64,000 nucleotides of DNA from Latrodectus hesperus (lineage: Eukaryota; Arthropoda; Arachnida; Araneae; Theridiidae), in NCBI GenBank assembly GCA_037975125.1, contig CM075857.1:24173207-24237206 (forward strand), given 5' to 3'. Numbering within the stretch: the first letter of the stretch is position 1; every line of letters begins with the position of its first letter. The notes beneath the pieces were generated by a model. That model was not told the origin of the DNA. It was given only the letters and a program-made list of their open reading frames with translations, and did no database searches. Positions 22,615 through 38,645 of this stretch are shown here, one piece after another. A program made the translations under genes and the position numbers.

Positions 22615-23537
22615 AGCATAATAATTCATTAACTGGAAATAGTAGAATTGTTAGATCGATGAAAATGCAACATGGATTTATGCAAATGACTAGCGGGTGC
22701 GACAAAATAATTGTGGAAATATTGCTGCCACTAGGCGTGAAAATGAAATCGCTATTTATATATAAAGTGACATTCGAGACTTCTTTCATTAAAGCAGTGA
22801 TTCTTTTGTTTGATAAGAATTCGCTAAGATTTAATGATGACTTTAATTTGTGCATTAGAAAATTTTCAAAAGCGACTGGCAAACTTTAGGAAAAATTGTA
22901 TTTTTGGATTAAGAGCGGGATATTTCAACATAATGTTTGGCAGATTTATAATTCTGACCAAGCTTTAATAAGACGTTGGGTGGAGGCATACGTCTATATC
23001 ATGTCACCTTCATTTGACCTACATTGAATAACAGAAAACAGTATGGCTTCATCAATGATCGAGCTAAATAAGCTCGATGAACATCTACATCCAAAGCTCT
23101 TTCTTAAGTGCTGTCTTTATATCGAGACATTATTGCCTAACAATTTCCAGATAGTTAGGAGAATATTTGTTCTCACAAAGCCTATTATTGACATAATCAG
23201 CGACTGCTCGAAATTGTCACTTTCGTTTGTGATTGTGTCAGGAATGACGAGCTTAACTGTCAGGACATGAGAATTTAACATCTTCTATTTTGGACTGTTA
23301 ACAGAAGAAGTTTGGAAGTCTGTCTTGGACAGTGAAATTATTCATTTCGGAAGTCAAGGAAGATTTCCGTTCGTATTGAATGTCAGAACAGGGCTTTGTT
23401 CTGTGACCTATATAGCAAGAGCTTTTCATTTGCCAGTGGTCAAATTAGGTTTATTTTGTAACAGGTTATTATACTAGGTATGATGGTGTTTGAAGCAATC
23501 ATATATGATAGACGTCCATTATTAATTATGAAATTTG
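22615..23537. other. Less AT-rich intron block of unknown origin
   Basis: Higher GC than the flanks, with short open frames on both strands (76 codons at 22659-22889 plus, 99 codons at 22583-22882 minus, 75 codons at 23043-23270 plus). None matches a family I know, so I do not call them genes. A perfect 8-bp inverted repeat ATCGAGCT/AGCTCGAT sits at 23058-23078. An unrecognised transposon relic is plausible. Confidence 0.4.
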
Positions 23538-23590
23538 GTAAAGCCCAACTCTGTGTTAAGTGTAGGGAAGTAGGTTGGTGCAACAAAAAA
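23538..23590 (+). repeat. Interspersed repeat family E, 3' fragment
   Basis: AAAGCCCAACTCTGTGTTAAG, then TGTAGGGAAGTAGG and TGGTGCAACA, align with the 3' block of the copy at 4470-4733. The remainder is absent. Confidence 0.5.
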
Positions 23591-23747
23591 TTTGTTATAA
23601 AACAGGCTACTTTAAGGATTCAATGATGTGTTGAAGAATTAGGTTGTTTTATATGTGTTGAGACATTAAGGTAGACCCAAAATTCATAGTCAATTATTCA
23701 TATTAGATAATTCTTGACCACATACGATATGGGTGTTTAGACATTTG

Positions 23748-24078
23748 ATACCAATGCCACAAAAGGCCAACCGAGTACATGCCATATGCGTGCATGTTGA
23801 ATCTGTGGAATCCAAAGTCCCGTGGTTGGTCGTCGAGCAGCTACCATAGATATGATGGTCTGAGGAAAAGTTCTTTCTCCCATAGATCAAAATTAAAATT
23901 GTAGGAATGGATCCTGTGGTGGTGCCATCTATCGGAGGAGTCTTTGAGCAAAAACGTACATTCATCTTCATAGTGCTCTGTTTAAATGAAAGAGGCACCC
24001 TTCTGACTTAATTTCGCCTAGCCGTTGGGGAGCGAGTTTGGCTTGTCCAAGTGTCATAAGTAACAATAACAACAACAA
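23748..24078 (+). mobile_element. tRNA-derived SINE, family A, copy 2 (5'-truncated)
   Basis: Starts at CCAATGCC just past the tRNA-like head, then follows the family: CCGAGTACATGCC, TGTGGAATCCAAAGTCC, GGTGCCATCTATCGGAGGAG, GCTTGTCCAAGTGTCATAAG. It ends TAACAATAACAACAACAA, the A/C-rich tail. The short minus-strand frame across it is accidental. Confidence 0.82.
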
Positions 24079-24931
24079 TGTGAGACAAACTGAAGTCATT
24101 TCTTGTCCATCACACGCAATCATTTTAGTTCAAGCTAATTACATTTAGAACAAGTGAATCGAGTATTGCAAGTCTAGTAGAACAAGAGTCAGGCTCGTAT
24201 ATTGAACTCAATGTCCTTAACACATAAGATTTTTCTTTATAAATTTGTTAAAGGAATGAAGTTTATGATTAATACTTGAACCAAGACTTTAAAGTTTGAT
24301 ATTTAATATGAAAAATATCCACATGATATAAGTATGGTATTTGTGGTACTCATGAATGTATTGTTCTTAAGGTTAATGTTAAAAACAAAAATATTTATAA
24401 GGCTTTTTTTGCCATTCGGTTTAATTTAAGCCACCAGAAAAAAATTAGTGATACAACAGCATTCTTCCGATAGTGAGTGATATATTTTGGGAAGAAGCTT
24501 CAAAAGAAATTTCAGTTGAATATACTTGACAAGAGAAATTTCCCTACAATCTAACCTGTCATACATATCTAATTCTGACCAATAACCAGTTAGTAATTTT
24601 TGCAGAATATTTTAACACCAAGTTTACATTATCGCCGCAGCTTTTCGGTTACAATACTTAAGGATAAGAAGATACTGTAAAGCAAGAATTTTAGTAATCA
24701 ATTATTTTATCATCGGGTATTATAAGATATATACTTTCACTAAACTAGTCTTATCCTAAAACAGTAATTTTGTTGTTTAAAATATACTAAAGAAAGTAAG
24801 CAACAGAAATTTTCAACTTCTTTTTGTGATAATTTAAAGCATGTTTAATGTTAAATACTGAAAATTTACAGGGATTTTTCTTACATTGAGAGAGTTATTT
24901 GTTTCTGAACTTTATTAATAAAAGTTGATTT

Positions 24932-25291
24932 GATCATCGGCCTTCTGTCTGGAAAGATTGGGATAGATTTCCAATGCCCCCAAAGACCCATCGAGTACAT
25001 GTTACATAAATGTTCGTTAAATTTGTAGAATCGAAAGCCCTGTTGTCTGTCTTTGAGGAATTACCAAGGGTGTAATGGTCTGGAAAATATTTACTCCCTC
25101 TCCAAATCAAAGTCAAAATTGAGGGAGTGGATCCTCTAGTGGTGTCCTCTATCTGAGGAGTTTTGAGAAAAGTCGTACTTTCAGCTTCGTGATGCTCTGG
25201 TTAAATGAAAGATTCAATCTACAGACCTAAATTCACTTAGCAGACTGCATTGCGAGCTTGGCTTGTCCAAGTGTCATAAGTAACAATAACA
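24932..25291 (+). mobile_element. tRNA-derived SINE, family A, copy 3 (nearly full)
   Basis: Begins CATCGGCCTTCTGTCTGG, just inside the tRNA-like head (the A box is missing). It continues through CCCATCGAGTACATG, TAGAATCGAAAGCCC, GGATCCTCTAGTGGTG and GCTTGTCCAAGTGTCATAAG, ending TAACAATAACA. Same orientation as copy 2, which lies about 0.85 kb upstream. Confidence 0.84.
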
Positions 25292-28200
25292 CATTTAAGT
25301 AGAAAAGCAATTCCCAATCTACTTTTCATAGATATTAATACCAAATGCTGTTTACAGTGGTGTCACCTTCACAAAACATGATCTATAGATAAATAGAAGA
25401 AAGTAATATGATCTAATGAATCATCTTTACAACTCTTCCGTACAACAGGTCAGAATCACGTTTGTAGGACGACCGCATAAGCTATGATCATGATTGACTT
25501 CTTCTAATTGTCAAGCATGAATGTATATTTGTCACAATAAATTAGCAGTGTCATGATTTTCTGCTGGGCCAATTTTTACTCTGAAGGGTGGGATATCACT
25601 GTCGAGAAATATAAGAAATTTTTTAATTGATTACGCTTTTCTTATAATACAAAGTTTTTTCCTGAAGGACATGAAATTTTCTTTTATGATTATGAACATA
25701 TCCATTCATCAAGACTTAATGGATAATTTAAAGTCTATTAAATCTCGCTAAGTAGATGTTTAATCAATTTTTAAGGAAGACGAGAAGAAAGCAAGACATC
25801 TGCAATGGCCAATACAGTTACCTAACCTCAAATAAATGAAATGGTATAGTTTATTTTAGAGTATTTAGTATCGAATCGATATCTTCCATCAGTAGGTTTT
25901 CCAGAGTTTTCACAATTTTCTAAAAGAATGGCATAATATTATAGTAAGCATAATGCAGTACTGGTATGAATTGATTCCTAGGTAAATCCAAGATGTATTA
26001 TTTATCAAAGTTGTTCTTAAATCATATTAATAAAGCTTTCTATATAAATCTAAGCTATTTCCATTATTTTGATAACCACTTGCCCACATATACAAGACAT
26101 CACATAACGTGAGCACTATGCATTAATATATATATAAGCTTTTACAGAAAAAAACGAGACTGCATTTAAAATTAATTTAATTATTTATATGTTAATTCTT
26201 CAAATGAGGTAACTTTAGGTTAAAGACTGAAAAAAAATATGCTTATGCTTAAATAAGTTTTAATTCGCACTTCTTTAAATTCTTTAAATTTTCATAATTT
26301 TTTGCAATGAATTTGAATTAAGGAAAGTTATGTCAGGAAGATTAGCAGTAAAATGTTTTCTCGCGTGAAATGCTTAAAAATTTATTCTATTGATTTAAAA
26401 AGTATTTTTAATTTTTGAAAGTTTTTTTTGATTTAAAGTATATTTCATTATAGATTTAAAAATAATTATAGCTTAAGATAGAGCTTGAAATTCTATTCTC
26501 AAAATTAGTAATTTAAATATTTTTGGTACATATTTATTTATTATTACAAATTATTTTTAGAAACTTCATATCATAGCTTAAGTATTATATTTAATAAATA
26601 GATTTAAGAAAGAAGGCAAAATATTTATATACATTCTTAAATGTATCCTACCCATCATTATTAATTGGAATCTTTTAATTTAAATATGAATCTTTTCATG
26701 ATTATTACATAATATTGGTCAAATTTATTTCACATTAGTTTTCTTAATGATTTGTAAAAGGTAAAAAAAGCTAATATTAAAAATGTTTTGTAAAAACAAT
26801 ATTCTGAAAGTATACACTATCTCACCTGTCACCATTTATATAAAAATGAGACAATTCGTAACATAAATATAACTAATAACATAAATTAATTTAGATTTCT
26901 AATATTTTATATTATAGATAAAGTACTATATAAGAAATATATATTAAATTTAATATTTAAGATTATTATTATTTTAAAAATAGTTTTAATATTATAGAAA
27001 TTTAATATCTAAAAGTAACTTTTATTCTAATAAGTATTGAATATAAAAGCAAATAATATGTTACTTAAGTTTATAAATAATATACATTTATAAATTTATA
27101 CTAGGCTCGAAATAAGAAATAAATTATTTTTGCATGAACTTCAAGACTTTATTTAAAATGTTTTGGATTGTCTTTAAGGAAATAGTTTAAAATTGTTTTA
27201 TGGTCGAAATCTAGCCCTTGGATGTCGCTACTACTGATAACATACCGGTTAACTTTGATCATTTTTGTGTTTATCGACATTTTCGATGTCACCCTAAAAA
27301 TAAGAGGTGAATTATTAACAATAAAAACACATGAGAAGAATCAATGAAATCAGAATTGCACATAATTGGCTGCTACAGTATCGTGACCGTATACATCATT
27401 ACCAATTTTAGCCGTCTTGCATTCATTTTCGTCTCTATTAAACTATAAAATTTATGTATTATTTTTTTATCTTCCACATTAAGCACTCTGTAACTCATAA
27501 CTGAATGGACCAAGCAAAAGTCAGTTAAAGAATTTTTTAGTTTTAAATGTCACCTTTCCTACGAGCATAAATCTAAAATTGTTTGCAGTAATCTGAAACT
27601 TTATGTTATATCAATCACAACAACCATCTACCGAAAAAATAATGTGAAGAGAAGTTTCTTTTTCCCCAAACTAACATATTTTATTGATAAAACTAATTTC
27701 TAAAATAGCGTTAATATTTTTTACGCTTATGAATTTATGTACTTTAATTAAAAACTGCTTAATTATTAACAGCTAATAGTAAAAATCTATTTTTTAAATT
27801 TTGCATTGCAAATGGAATCTTATCGCAACCATTGTACAATTTAAAACTCGCTTAGTATGCCTCTAAAACAAAGTTCCTTTACTGGTGCAAAACTAAAGCA
27901 AGGAAGGATCTTCTAAAAGTCTTGGAAGTCCTGCTGGATGTAATGACTTCATTACTGGCCCAGAACGAGCATCATGAAGTAATTTGGCCTTGAGATGGTC
28001 AATTTATTTCTAAATCGCATTAGTCCGTTTCAGATGGCGCTTTCCGGATCTTTTTGATGTCTGGTTGAAGACGTTTTGTATTGATCTGACCAACTTGGAA
28101 AAGAAAGACACAAGCTGAGACATTCTAAAGTTCTTAAATTTACTTTTTACTCTCACTTGTTTTTGGAAACTGCATTGAAAATATTTATATTTAATCTAAA

Positions 28201-30481
28201 AATAAAAATCAATGAATCCATGTGCAATATTTAAGTTGATTTATGAAAAAATAATGAGACTGATATTTTTATTATAAAATATTTTTTCTTGACTTTTTTA
28301 GGCACATATTCGATTGTTTAGAAACCATTTCAATAGTACATTATAAAATACTCCAAATATAAGATGAAGAAAACACAAAAATAAAAAAATATGTTTTTAA
28401 TCATTTCTGCTTGTCCAGTATGCACAAAAATTATAAAATAATATTATATCATATAAATAATAAAAAATATATTGAATCATGCTTAAAAATTTTCTAAATT
28501 AAAACATTCTCTGCAGTCAGAATTTTTTTTAAATATTTTTAAGCCTATCCAATTTAACTTTCAAAAAATGATTGATGATTTATTTAACAATATCAGCAAT
28601 AATATTTAATTTTTTCTTATTTTAAAGCCAGACATATATGTTTTTCCGCGGTGAGTATATTAAATAAATAATTTATCTTATTCATTGAAGTCTGTCCAAA
28701 ATGTCTGCTAATAGTCTTTATTTCAGATAGCGTAAATTATTTATTTTTGACTTTCAAGTACAAAATGGAAAAATAAACTCTACTTTTTTTTGACTAAAAG
28801 TAAGATTTAAGAAGAAGGGTTCTCTTATAGTATCATCATATGTTCAAACGAATAATGTTATTCTTGCATAATGTTATCAATGTTCTTAAATTTTCAGTGA
28901 ATTGATTATTGCTTTGGGAATGCTGCTCGTATAAAATGTAGGCTTTATTTATACCACTTATAATAATTATTTTTAAAATAGAAGAACACATTTGGAGACT
29001 TTCTGTGTTGAAAAAAAAATTTGCCTCAATGTCTAGAAATAAATCGCAAAAATTGTTCATTTTTAGTATATTGAAATGCAAAGATATAAAAGGTTATTGT
29101 AATAATTCTGAGCAAAAATAATGAATCAACAGCAAACAACTTTTCATATATGGTAGATGTAAACTACCTTTGATTATTCGGTGATATGTTTCTAATATTT
29201 ATTAAATAGATTACATGAAAAGGAATCCATAATTATGAAACAGTTTTCTCTTGTTGAAATCACAACTCTTAGGTCAACATTTATTATTATTTTGAGACGT
29301 ATTGAAAATTAACAGTAGTTATGAGCTATTATCCTCATTCAACCCATTGACACATTTACTTTTTATTCTGTAGTTATTTTTATATGAAAGAGCTCTTTGA
29401 AATTAATGTTTTATCTTCTACAAAAAAACTTTCCTTCAATACTGTTGACTCTATAACTTATTATTCAACACATTCAATGAAATTACAAACGAAACACCAA
29501 CACTTCATCGGATAGTTAGTTGCCAAAATATCAGCATCATGTAAAAAATAAAGATTCTAAACATGGGAAAGTGATTAATTCATGCAAATCTGATTCTCAG
29601 TGATTTACACTTTTTTTAATGTTTGTTAATAAAGCAATTGCTGAATTCAGGAATAAATGAACTACAAGTTGAGTGATTAATATAGTGCATTAACATATGA
29701 TAATTTTACGTATTTAATTTTACATGAAAAATGACGATAATCTTCAGTTTTAATTTTAATATTTTATAAAAAAAATTAAACAACTGATTGATCTAACAAC
29801 GGGATATGTTTTCTTTTTATAGTTACAGGTTATGCCAGAAATTTATGACAAACATTTTAAAATCATGATCTTTCATGAAAATTTGTTGTTTGTAATAATA
29901 CAACTTATCACAAGTAATTCATTATTTTATGTCTGAAGTGAATTTACCAATTATATATTATAATACATGTATTATTAGGGAGTTGAAGCGCCATTAGTCT
30001 CACTTATAACTTGATACCAACTTAGATTGATAAATATCGGATGAACTTTAAGGTCATTTAAGTCATTCCCCTTGCAATATGATCTTAAGTTTCAGAAATG
30101 TAGGTGTAAGAGAGGAAACCAAATATTTAAATTTAAAAAATTCACAAGTGTTCAATGGTGTTAAATTAAGGGACTGAGGTGTTTCATTTTATCATTATAA
30201 TTTCCTAATCATTTTGTTTCTTCAGTACAAGTATTGTATACTTGTACTGATGAGAAAACTACTAAAATACAGTTCACCTTTGAATTTTTCCCTCAAGATT
30301 ACGAGCAATCCCACGTAACACAAAGAATAGTTCTGCACACCACCAAAATAACTTCTTAATACTTTATGGGGGGAACAAAACAGTAAAGATGATTTTTATC
30401 ATCCATTTGTTTTTATCAGACGTATAAACATCTATTGGTTACAATTCATGTGTATGATGATTTTTCAGACTAGAAGAACTA
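25292..30481. other. Intron, no gene recognised
   Basis: About 5.2 kb, mostly AT-rich. The block at about 27890-28130 is richer in GC and may be old repeat DNA. No catulin exon, RNA gene or transposase motif seen on either strand. Confidence 0.5.
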
Positions 30482-30488
30482 CAGTGAG

Positions 30489-30556
30489 TGATCGGTTAAC
30501 GAACATAATCCGTTAGAAGACAATGTTCGCTATCCGTATTGTTCGTTAACCGATCA
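30489..30556. repeat. Perfect 17-bp inverted repeat at the MITE left end
   Basis: TGATCGGTTAACGAACA at 30489-30505 pairs exactly with TGTTCGTTAACCGATCA at 30540-30556 around a 34-base loop. It looks like a subterminal inverted repeat or a nested small element. Confidence 0.9.
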
Positions 30557-30668
30557 ACGATTTACCATAGATTTTATGTGAAATTGATTAATTTGTTCTG
30601 AAAACTCTAGAAATTAAATTTAAAAAAAGTGTGAAATTTCTTAGCAAGTTTATTAAAAATATAATATA

Positions 30669-30780
<112 letters not shown>

Positions 30781-31358
30781 AAATAGTCTTGCATATTAAT
30801 CTGTCCTTTTCATTTTTTGTTTATGGGACATTAAAAAACATGTCCAATGTCGATTGCTTTTATCCCTTTTCTAAGACTTTCCGGAAGTGATTAATATCAT
30901 TGTTGTTGTAAGGAACCCTAACCTTAATAATATCAGCTTGGTTTAGGTGTCATTGTAAGACCACTTCTCTGACATCCTCCCACTTCTTCAACAATTGAGC
31001 CAGGGGAGTTACTGCTCAAAATGAAAGCACTTTCCGTTTTGAATGAAATCAAAACCGAAACTGATGGTCTTCTTTGCCTATATAAATATTCTATTGAAAT
31101 TTTTTTCAGTATAGAACTTTGAAATTTAATAGGCAAGCAATATAATTCCAGAAAGATGAAAAACGGCTTTTGGTTCGTTTGGTTTGGCAACCCTACACAT
31201 CATGCTCCGACAGCCAAGAAGGCTTCGTTAGAATTCGTTTTAGTTCTTTATCCGAATATTTTTTCGTAGTTCAAACACAAAACTCTTTAGTGATTGTATT
31301 CGTTGTCCAATTTGTTTGCAATAAGAACTGTTCGTTAACCTGATATTATAACTCACTG

Positions 31359-32466
<1,108 letters not shown>

Positions 32467-33359
32467 ATTATATATCTATAAAATATAGTTTATTTAAACA
32501 AGGCTGCATAATAATCTGTATTTTAATTATATTTCTATTCAATTATTTTTCAAAAATGGAATAAAAGAACACAAAGATTTAATTTCATCCGCATTATCAA
32601 AATGAAGCTAAATTTTTGGCATATGAAAATTAATTTCACATAAAATGAAAGAATTCTTCCGACACAATTTATTCTTTTGTACATGAAGATTTAATCACAT
32701 CTTTGGAACTCTCATTAGTAGATTGTCAAAAAAATGCTTTGAGTTTTCTTAACAAAGACAAATTGCTTCGTGTATGACAAATAAAAGTGCAAATGATTTT
32801 ACTAAAATGAGAACCCTCATTAAATCAAGCTTAACTACAAAAATGGGAAGTGGTATTGTTTGCTTGTCAAAATTGTTTGGTACATTCATTTTGTTAGGGC
32901 TTTAACAAATTAACTAAAATTCTTTATTTGTATTAAAGTGAAATTTTATTGTAAATAATAAGAATAATATAATAAAAATAATGTTCTTTCATGGCTATAT
33001 GTATTGTTTTATGAAAAATATTTCTTTAAATGGTATTTTTTATAGATCAAATTACAAAATTAAATATTAAATAGGAATTTTCTTTGAGAAAATATTTTGT
33101 TATTTGCAATGTAATGAGCCTTTAAGTTAAACGCATCTCAAATGATTCAAACTCTCATATCAAGCAAACAACAATCAGAATTACCAGAATTCTATGAATA
33201 TTTTATCAATAAAAAATTATTTTAATTAAAATATATTTAATATTTATTATTATTTATAGTTGATCTTTTCTCACACTACTACCTTCCGAAAATAAAAATA
33301 TTACTTTATTTTGCTTGGCACCATTCTCCTAAGCAGACGATAAAAAGCACTCATTTAAT
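32467..33359. other. Intron, no gene recognised
   Basis: AT-rich, nothing recognisable. Confidence 0.5.
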
Positions 33360-33598
33360 CCTCACTTAATTGGAGATCCGTTTTGTTCATTAAAAACGGC
33401 TTGGGCTCGTTAAGTAAGTTGTGGTCGCAATGTCCTCTAAGTGAAATGATATTTCTGAAGATTGCAGGTTTATTTTGCTTGATCATTGCTTCTGAATTAC
33501 GAAGAATATCATCTGACTACTTCCACTAATTCGTAGAGCCCAATTCAGGGCTAGATTCAGGGAAAAACACTGATGCAACAACTACAAAATTAGTTTTA
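33360..33598 (+). repeat. Interspersed repeat family E, copy 2
   Basis: GGCTTGGGCTCGTTAAGTAAG, GTCGCAATGTCCTCTAAGTG, TTGCTTCTGAATTACGAAGA and AGAGCCCAATTCAGGGCTAG match the blocks of family E in order. Ends near CTGATGCAACAAC. Confidence 0.6.
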
Positions 33599-34784
<1,186 letters not shown>

Positions 34785-35372
34785 CACGGTGGCGCGCGGC
34801 AGACGGATGGATTTGAAAAGGCCGTTGCTCGCTTCCTAACGTTGGGGCTGCTCGAAAGAGTCGTGGTTCGAAAGAGCGAGATCGGAAATTTGTCTCCATA
34901 TCAAGGTCAGTTCACAAGATGGAATGGTTAGTAGTGCAGCGTGTGTTTAGCGTGGAAGCATATTTTTCAAAGGCCGTTCGATTGTCCGTGCGCAGCGCAC
35001 TTTCCGTTCGGAATTCCGCATCGCCCCTCGCGGTCTCCAGATTTGGCCCCCTGTGACTTTTTCTTGTGGGGCTACCTAAAATCCCTCGTCTACAACGACC
35101 GTCCTAGGACCCTGGAAGCCCTTATAGGCAACATTCAGGCCAGCATCCAACAAGTTCTTGTAGAAATGCTGGAAAGAGTCCATGAAAATTTCAGGAAAAG
35201 GCTTAGGCATTATGGAGAGTGTGAGGGCCCCCATTTGGGGGATATTTTATTCAAAACTATCTAAACTCTGATTTCCATTATCAGTGTATATGAACAAAAT
35301 TAAAAACATTGTTCTTTATATTTTGTGTTTTATTGACTTTTGATATCAATACGTCTGCTGTGCGCCACCCTG
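34785..35372 (+). mobile_element. Mariner-like element, internally deleted (588 bp)
   Basis: The terminal inverted repeats are CACGGTGGCGCGCGGCAGACG-type at 34785-34805 and its complement at 35352-35372, 18 of 21 positions matching. Both ends are flanked by TA, the expected target duplication. Inside, the start of a transposase is fused to its end (see 34919-35264). It is a MITE-like derivative that could move only with transposase supplied by a full relative. It sits in a (TA)n tract. The right flank reads TATATATATGTATGTATG. Confidence 0.88.
34919..35264 (+). pseudogene. Fused N- and C-terminal remnants of a mariner-like transposase
   Basis: From ATG 34919 the first frame gives VVQRVFSVEAYFS. 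After a frameshift another frame gives GRSIVRAQRTFRSEFRIAPRG. These match the helix-turn-helix start (DUF4817-like) of a transposase family common in arthropods. A third frame then gives RSPDLAPCDFFLWGYLKSLV, the block with the last catalytic Asp, and continues to FRKRLRHYGECEGPHLGDIL and a stop at 35264. The middle of the protein, with the first two catalytic Asp residues, is deleted, so the product cannot be active. The longest single frame (34941-35264) is a chimera of the wrong frame upstream and the right frame downstream. Base composition is clearly more GC-rich than the surroundings. Confidence 0.85.
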
Positions 35373-35729
35373 TATATATATATGTATGTATGTAAGTATG
35401 TAAGAATGCATTCATTATTAGAAAAAAGAATTTATTTGTCTATATAACTCTGATGCCTTTTATTAATTCATTTTCTTTTATCATAGAAGGACCATCTTCA
35501 TTTCCATCGAATTAGAGTGGTGGACTCCCCAAACTGTGTTTTTAGTGACTCAAATTAACTAATGATTTTTGAAAATTTAATAAGTACCTTACTTTCTCAG
35601 CATGAGGACATTGACAAATGTTTTGGAAGGCCCGTGAACTAATGGCTTTGGTGCTAATGTTTGGCATTTGTAAAATAAAATGAAAGAAGCAACATCTTCA
35701 CCAACTCTCTGTAATTTATGTTTTGAATT

Positions 35730-35737
<8 letters not shown>
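35373..35737. other. Intron, no gene recognised
   Basis: Starts with a degenerate TATG/TAAG repeat (35373-35408) at the transposon's right flank. Otherwise nothing seen. Confidence 0.5.

Positions 35738-35803
<66 letters not shown>
35738..35803. repeat. (CA)n(TA)n microsatellite
   Basis: Short CACACACA lead-in then about 65 bp of TA repeat. Confidence 0.97.
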
Positions 35804-35807
<4 letters not shown>

Positions 35808-37935
35808 CCTTTATTAAAATGCATAAAATTTGGCCTATTTTACTAAATTTTGAGCTAATTTTTAATTTATTTTTTACGTACCTAGATTTATTTTGAAGTG
35901 TCAAATTGTGAAATCATTTGTGTGAAAGTAACGTAATTATTTCCTATTTATACTCTTTTTATATTCTACTTACCAGATAAATTTGCTTAGCATAAACCTT
36001 ATTGAAAAATGCCAATGAATGTATTGTTTTATAAACCATTACAATTTTTTTAAAGAATTAAGAAAATCTCTATTAATCTCAAATTAACCAAGCGTTTATT
36101 GGTATCGCAACTAAACATGTTTAATGATTATACAGAAAATGAAAGAAAATTTAAATAATATGTGGTATTTTAAGAACTTAAAAGAATTTTTAAGCAGATA
36201 GGGAAACATTCTTTAAATTATGATAACACATGTAACGTAATTCCAAAAACATAATGGGAAGGAAAAAAATTTTTTTAAGTATTTGCAATTATTTTCTATA
36301 TTCCTCTATAAGACTTAATAATTTTAAGTGTCTGATTATGATATATCAGGTATCTGGTCAGAGATTTATAAATTAACAATGTCAATATCTTTGATATTAT
36401 AAATCCGGTTCTACAGTATAATAAAAAACTGTTATCTGAAAAAATATTCCCAGAGGAAGAATATTTAGGAGAATTATTGAATAACTATACTATACACAAG
36501 ATGCATGAATATCAAAATTCGTACCATCTTATATGCCACGGAGTTTACAGAACAAATTATCGAGGATATTGATCTAAAATCACTGTGCAACTTATTTTTA
36601 TTAACCTCAGAATTTGTTGTTAAAATGTCTGGGAAGACAATGGTTTGAGGATTATAAAAATTCATAGAAACTGTTAAAATTAATGCAATATTAAATATCA
36701 GTATTTTTATATATAATAAGATAATTTGGTTATAGGTTGTAACAAATTTATCATGCGTAATGGATATTACAAATAACAATACTTTTTTATTATTAAAAAT
36801 TTGTATGTAAACGCAGAAAACTTAATTACAACTATCAGTAAAAAAATTGTATTATGAAATAATTTTGGAAACAAAACTTTAAGAAAATTAAAATACAGTG
36901 TTTCTATTGATAGTAATTTATAAATTTAATACAGTTTTCTTTAATATTTACTGAATAGTTACGATCATTTCTTACATTTTAATTCAATAAATTAAAACTT
37001 CTACATACATTTTGCATATCAGTAATATAAAGTAAAACTCGAATATTTGATATCTTTGAACATTCCCTAATATGTATTGTAAATACGAAATGTTAGATTC
37101 TGAATCATATTTAAACTTTCTGAAATAGTTAATATTGTAATAATTTTACATAAAATATGTTTTATATTATTAAAAAGTAAAACTCGAGTGCTATTTTCGA
37201 AAATACGCAATGATTTATAGGAAATACTAAATTTGTGATTCGGATTAATAATTATAAACGTTATTAAATAGTCAATATTAAAATTCCTGTGGTAACCTGC
37301 ATTAAATTTATATTTTAATCTTACCATTTAGTTTAAGAAAATACAAAAAGTTATCAATCGTGTGTACCTTTGAAATGTTATATTTTTAATATTTGAAACT
37401 GAAATCACAAAGCGTGTCACAATTTATTAAAAATTTTCATTTATAATAAATTTAAAAATTAATACTTTTTAAAATTTAAGCTGAATTTTAAAAATAAAAT
37501 TGCTGTATTTTGATCGACTTTTTATTCTATTTTTAGTGTTATATATGCCAACAATATGAATAAATTGTGTTCGGTAATACGCTACTGTATGACAACGTCA
37601 TTCTCAATATCGATTGCATTACAAGTGCTGACAGATTGCCAATACTGATGTTTCAAAAGGGAACGCAAAAATGCTTTTATGGACTTATGAGATTAGAAAT
37701 TGCTCCCGTCATCCTGTCTCGAATATTTTGAGAATTCAATAATGGCATTTTAAGAATACTTATAGGATTCATTTTTTTAGAAACGTGTAGGTAAATAGTT
37801 CTCTTATTTTTAGAGATTTTAAAAGATATTAAAATATGTGTGTGATTAGAATTATTTTACATCTTATTTATTTCAAATTCTATGCGTATTCTTCAGTTTA
37901 TAACATTAAATTGCTATAACCATACATTTAACAGT
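35804..37935. other. AT-rich intron, no gene recognised
   Basis: Frames at 36474-36779 and 37067-37327 (minus) show no family features and have the composition of the surrounding AT-rich DNA. Confidence 0.5.
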
Positions 37936-38225
<290 letters not shown>

Positions 38226-38395
38226 ATGTGCATCAAATTCAAAAAAATCTTTCAAAACACTAATCTAATAAAATATTAAATTTAACTAAAGTTTTGAATA
38301 ATCTAAGCAAATTTTGAGTATTTATGCTTTAAATAAGATACATACATGTCAATTTAGATTATTTAACTATAATCTCGTAAAAACGTACAACATAA

Positions 38396-38645
38396 TTACT
38401 TTTTGGAATTCTTCTGATAGGCTCGATCTTCGAGCTGAGCAAGGTCGATTCAGCCCTTCATTTCTTCAGGGGGTCGATAAGCTGAGTACCAAGCATGCTT
38501 TGGGAACCAAACATTGGGGGTTTCACGTTAAGCTGATCACCTAGCTGGGACCTATGCTTCACCCCCCAGGGCTTTTGGTCATGAAAACTGTTATGGGCAC
38601 TTTAGGCCTTAGCTCTCATGGGCTGTCGTACCACGGAGTTTAGTT
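38396..38645 (+). mobile_element. SINE family D, 5'-truncated copy
   Basis: Sense match to the reverse complement of 39762-40045: GTCGATAAGCTGAGTACCAAG, a GCTTTGGGAACCAA block, GGGGGTTT..CGTTAAGCTGATCACCTA, CTTTTGGTCATGAAAA, and terminal GGGCTGTCGTACCACGGAGTT. The tRNA-like head is missing. The two copies point towards each other, about 1.1 kb apart. Confidence 0.75.

Noticed and set aside
22583..23270. Overlapping open frames of 75-99 codons as genes
   Set aside because: No recognisable motif, frames overlap on both strands, no splice or start evidence. Kept only as an unclassified block.
23690..25116. Minus-strand frames of 102 and 60 codons at 23.7 and 24.9 kb
   Set aside because: They are antisense to SINE A copies 2 and 3.
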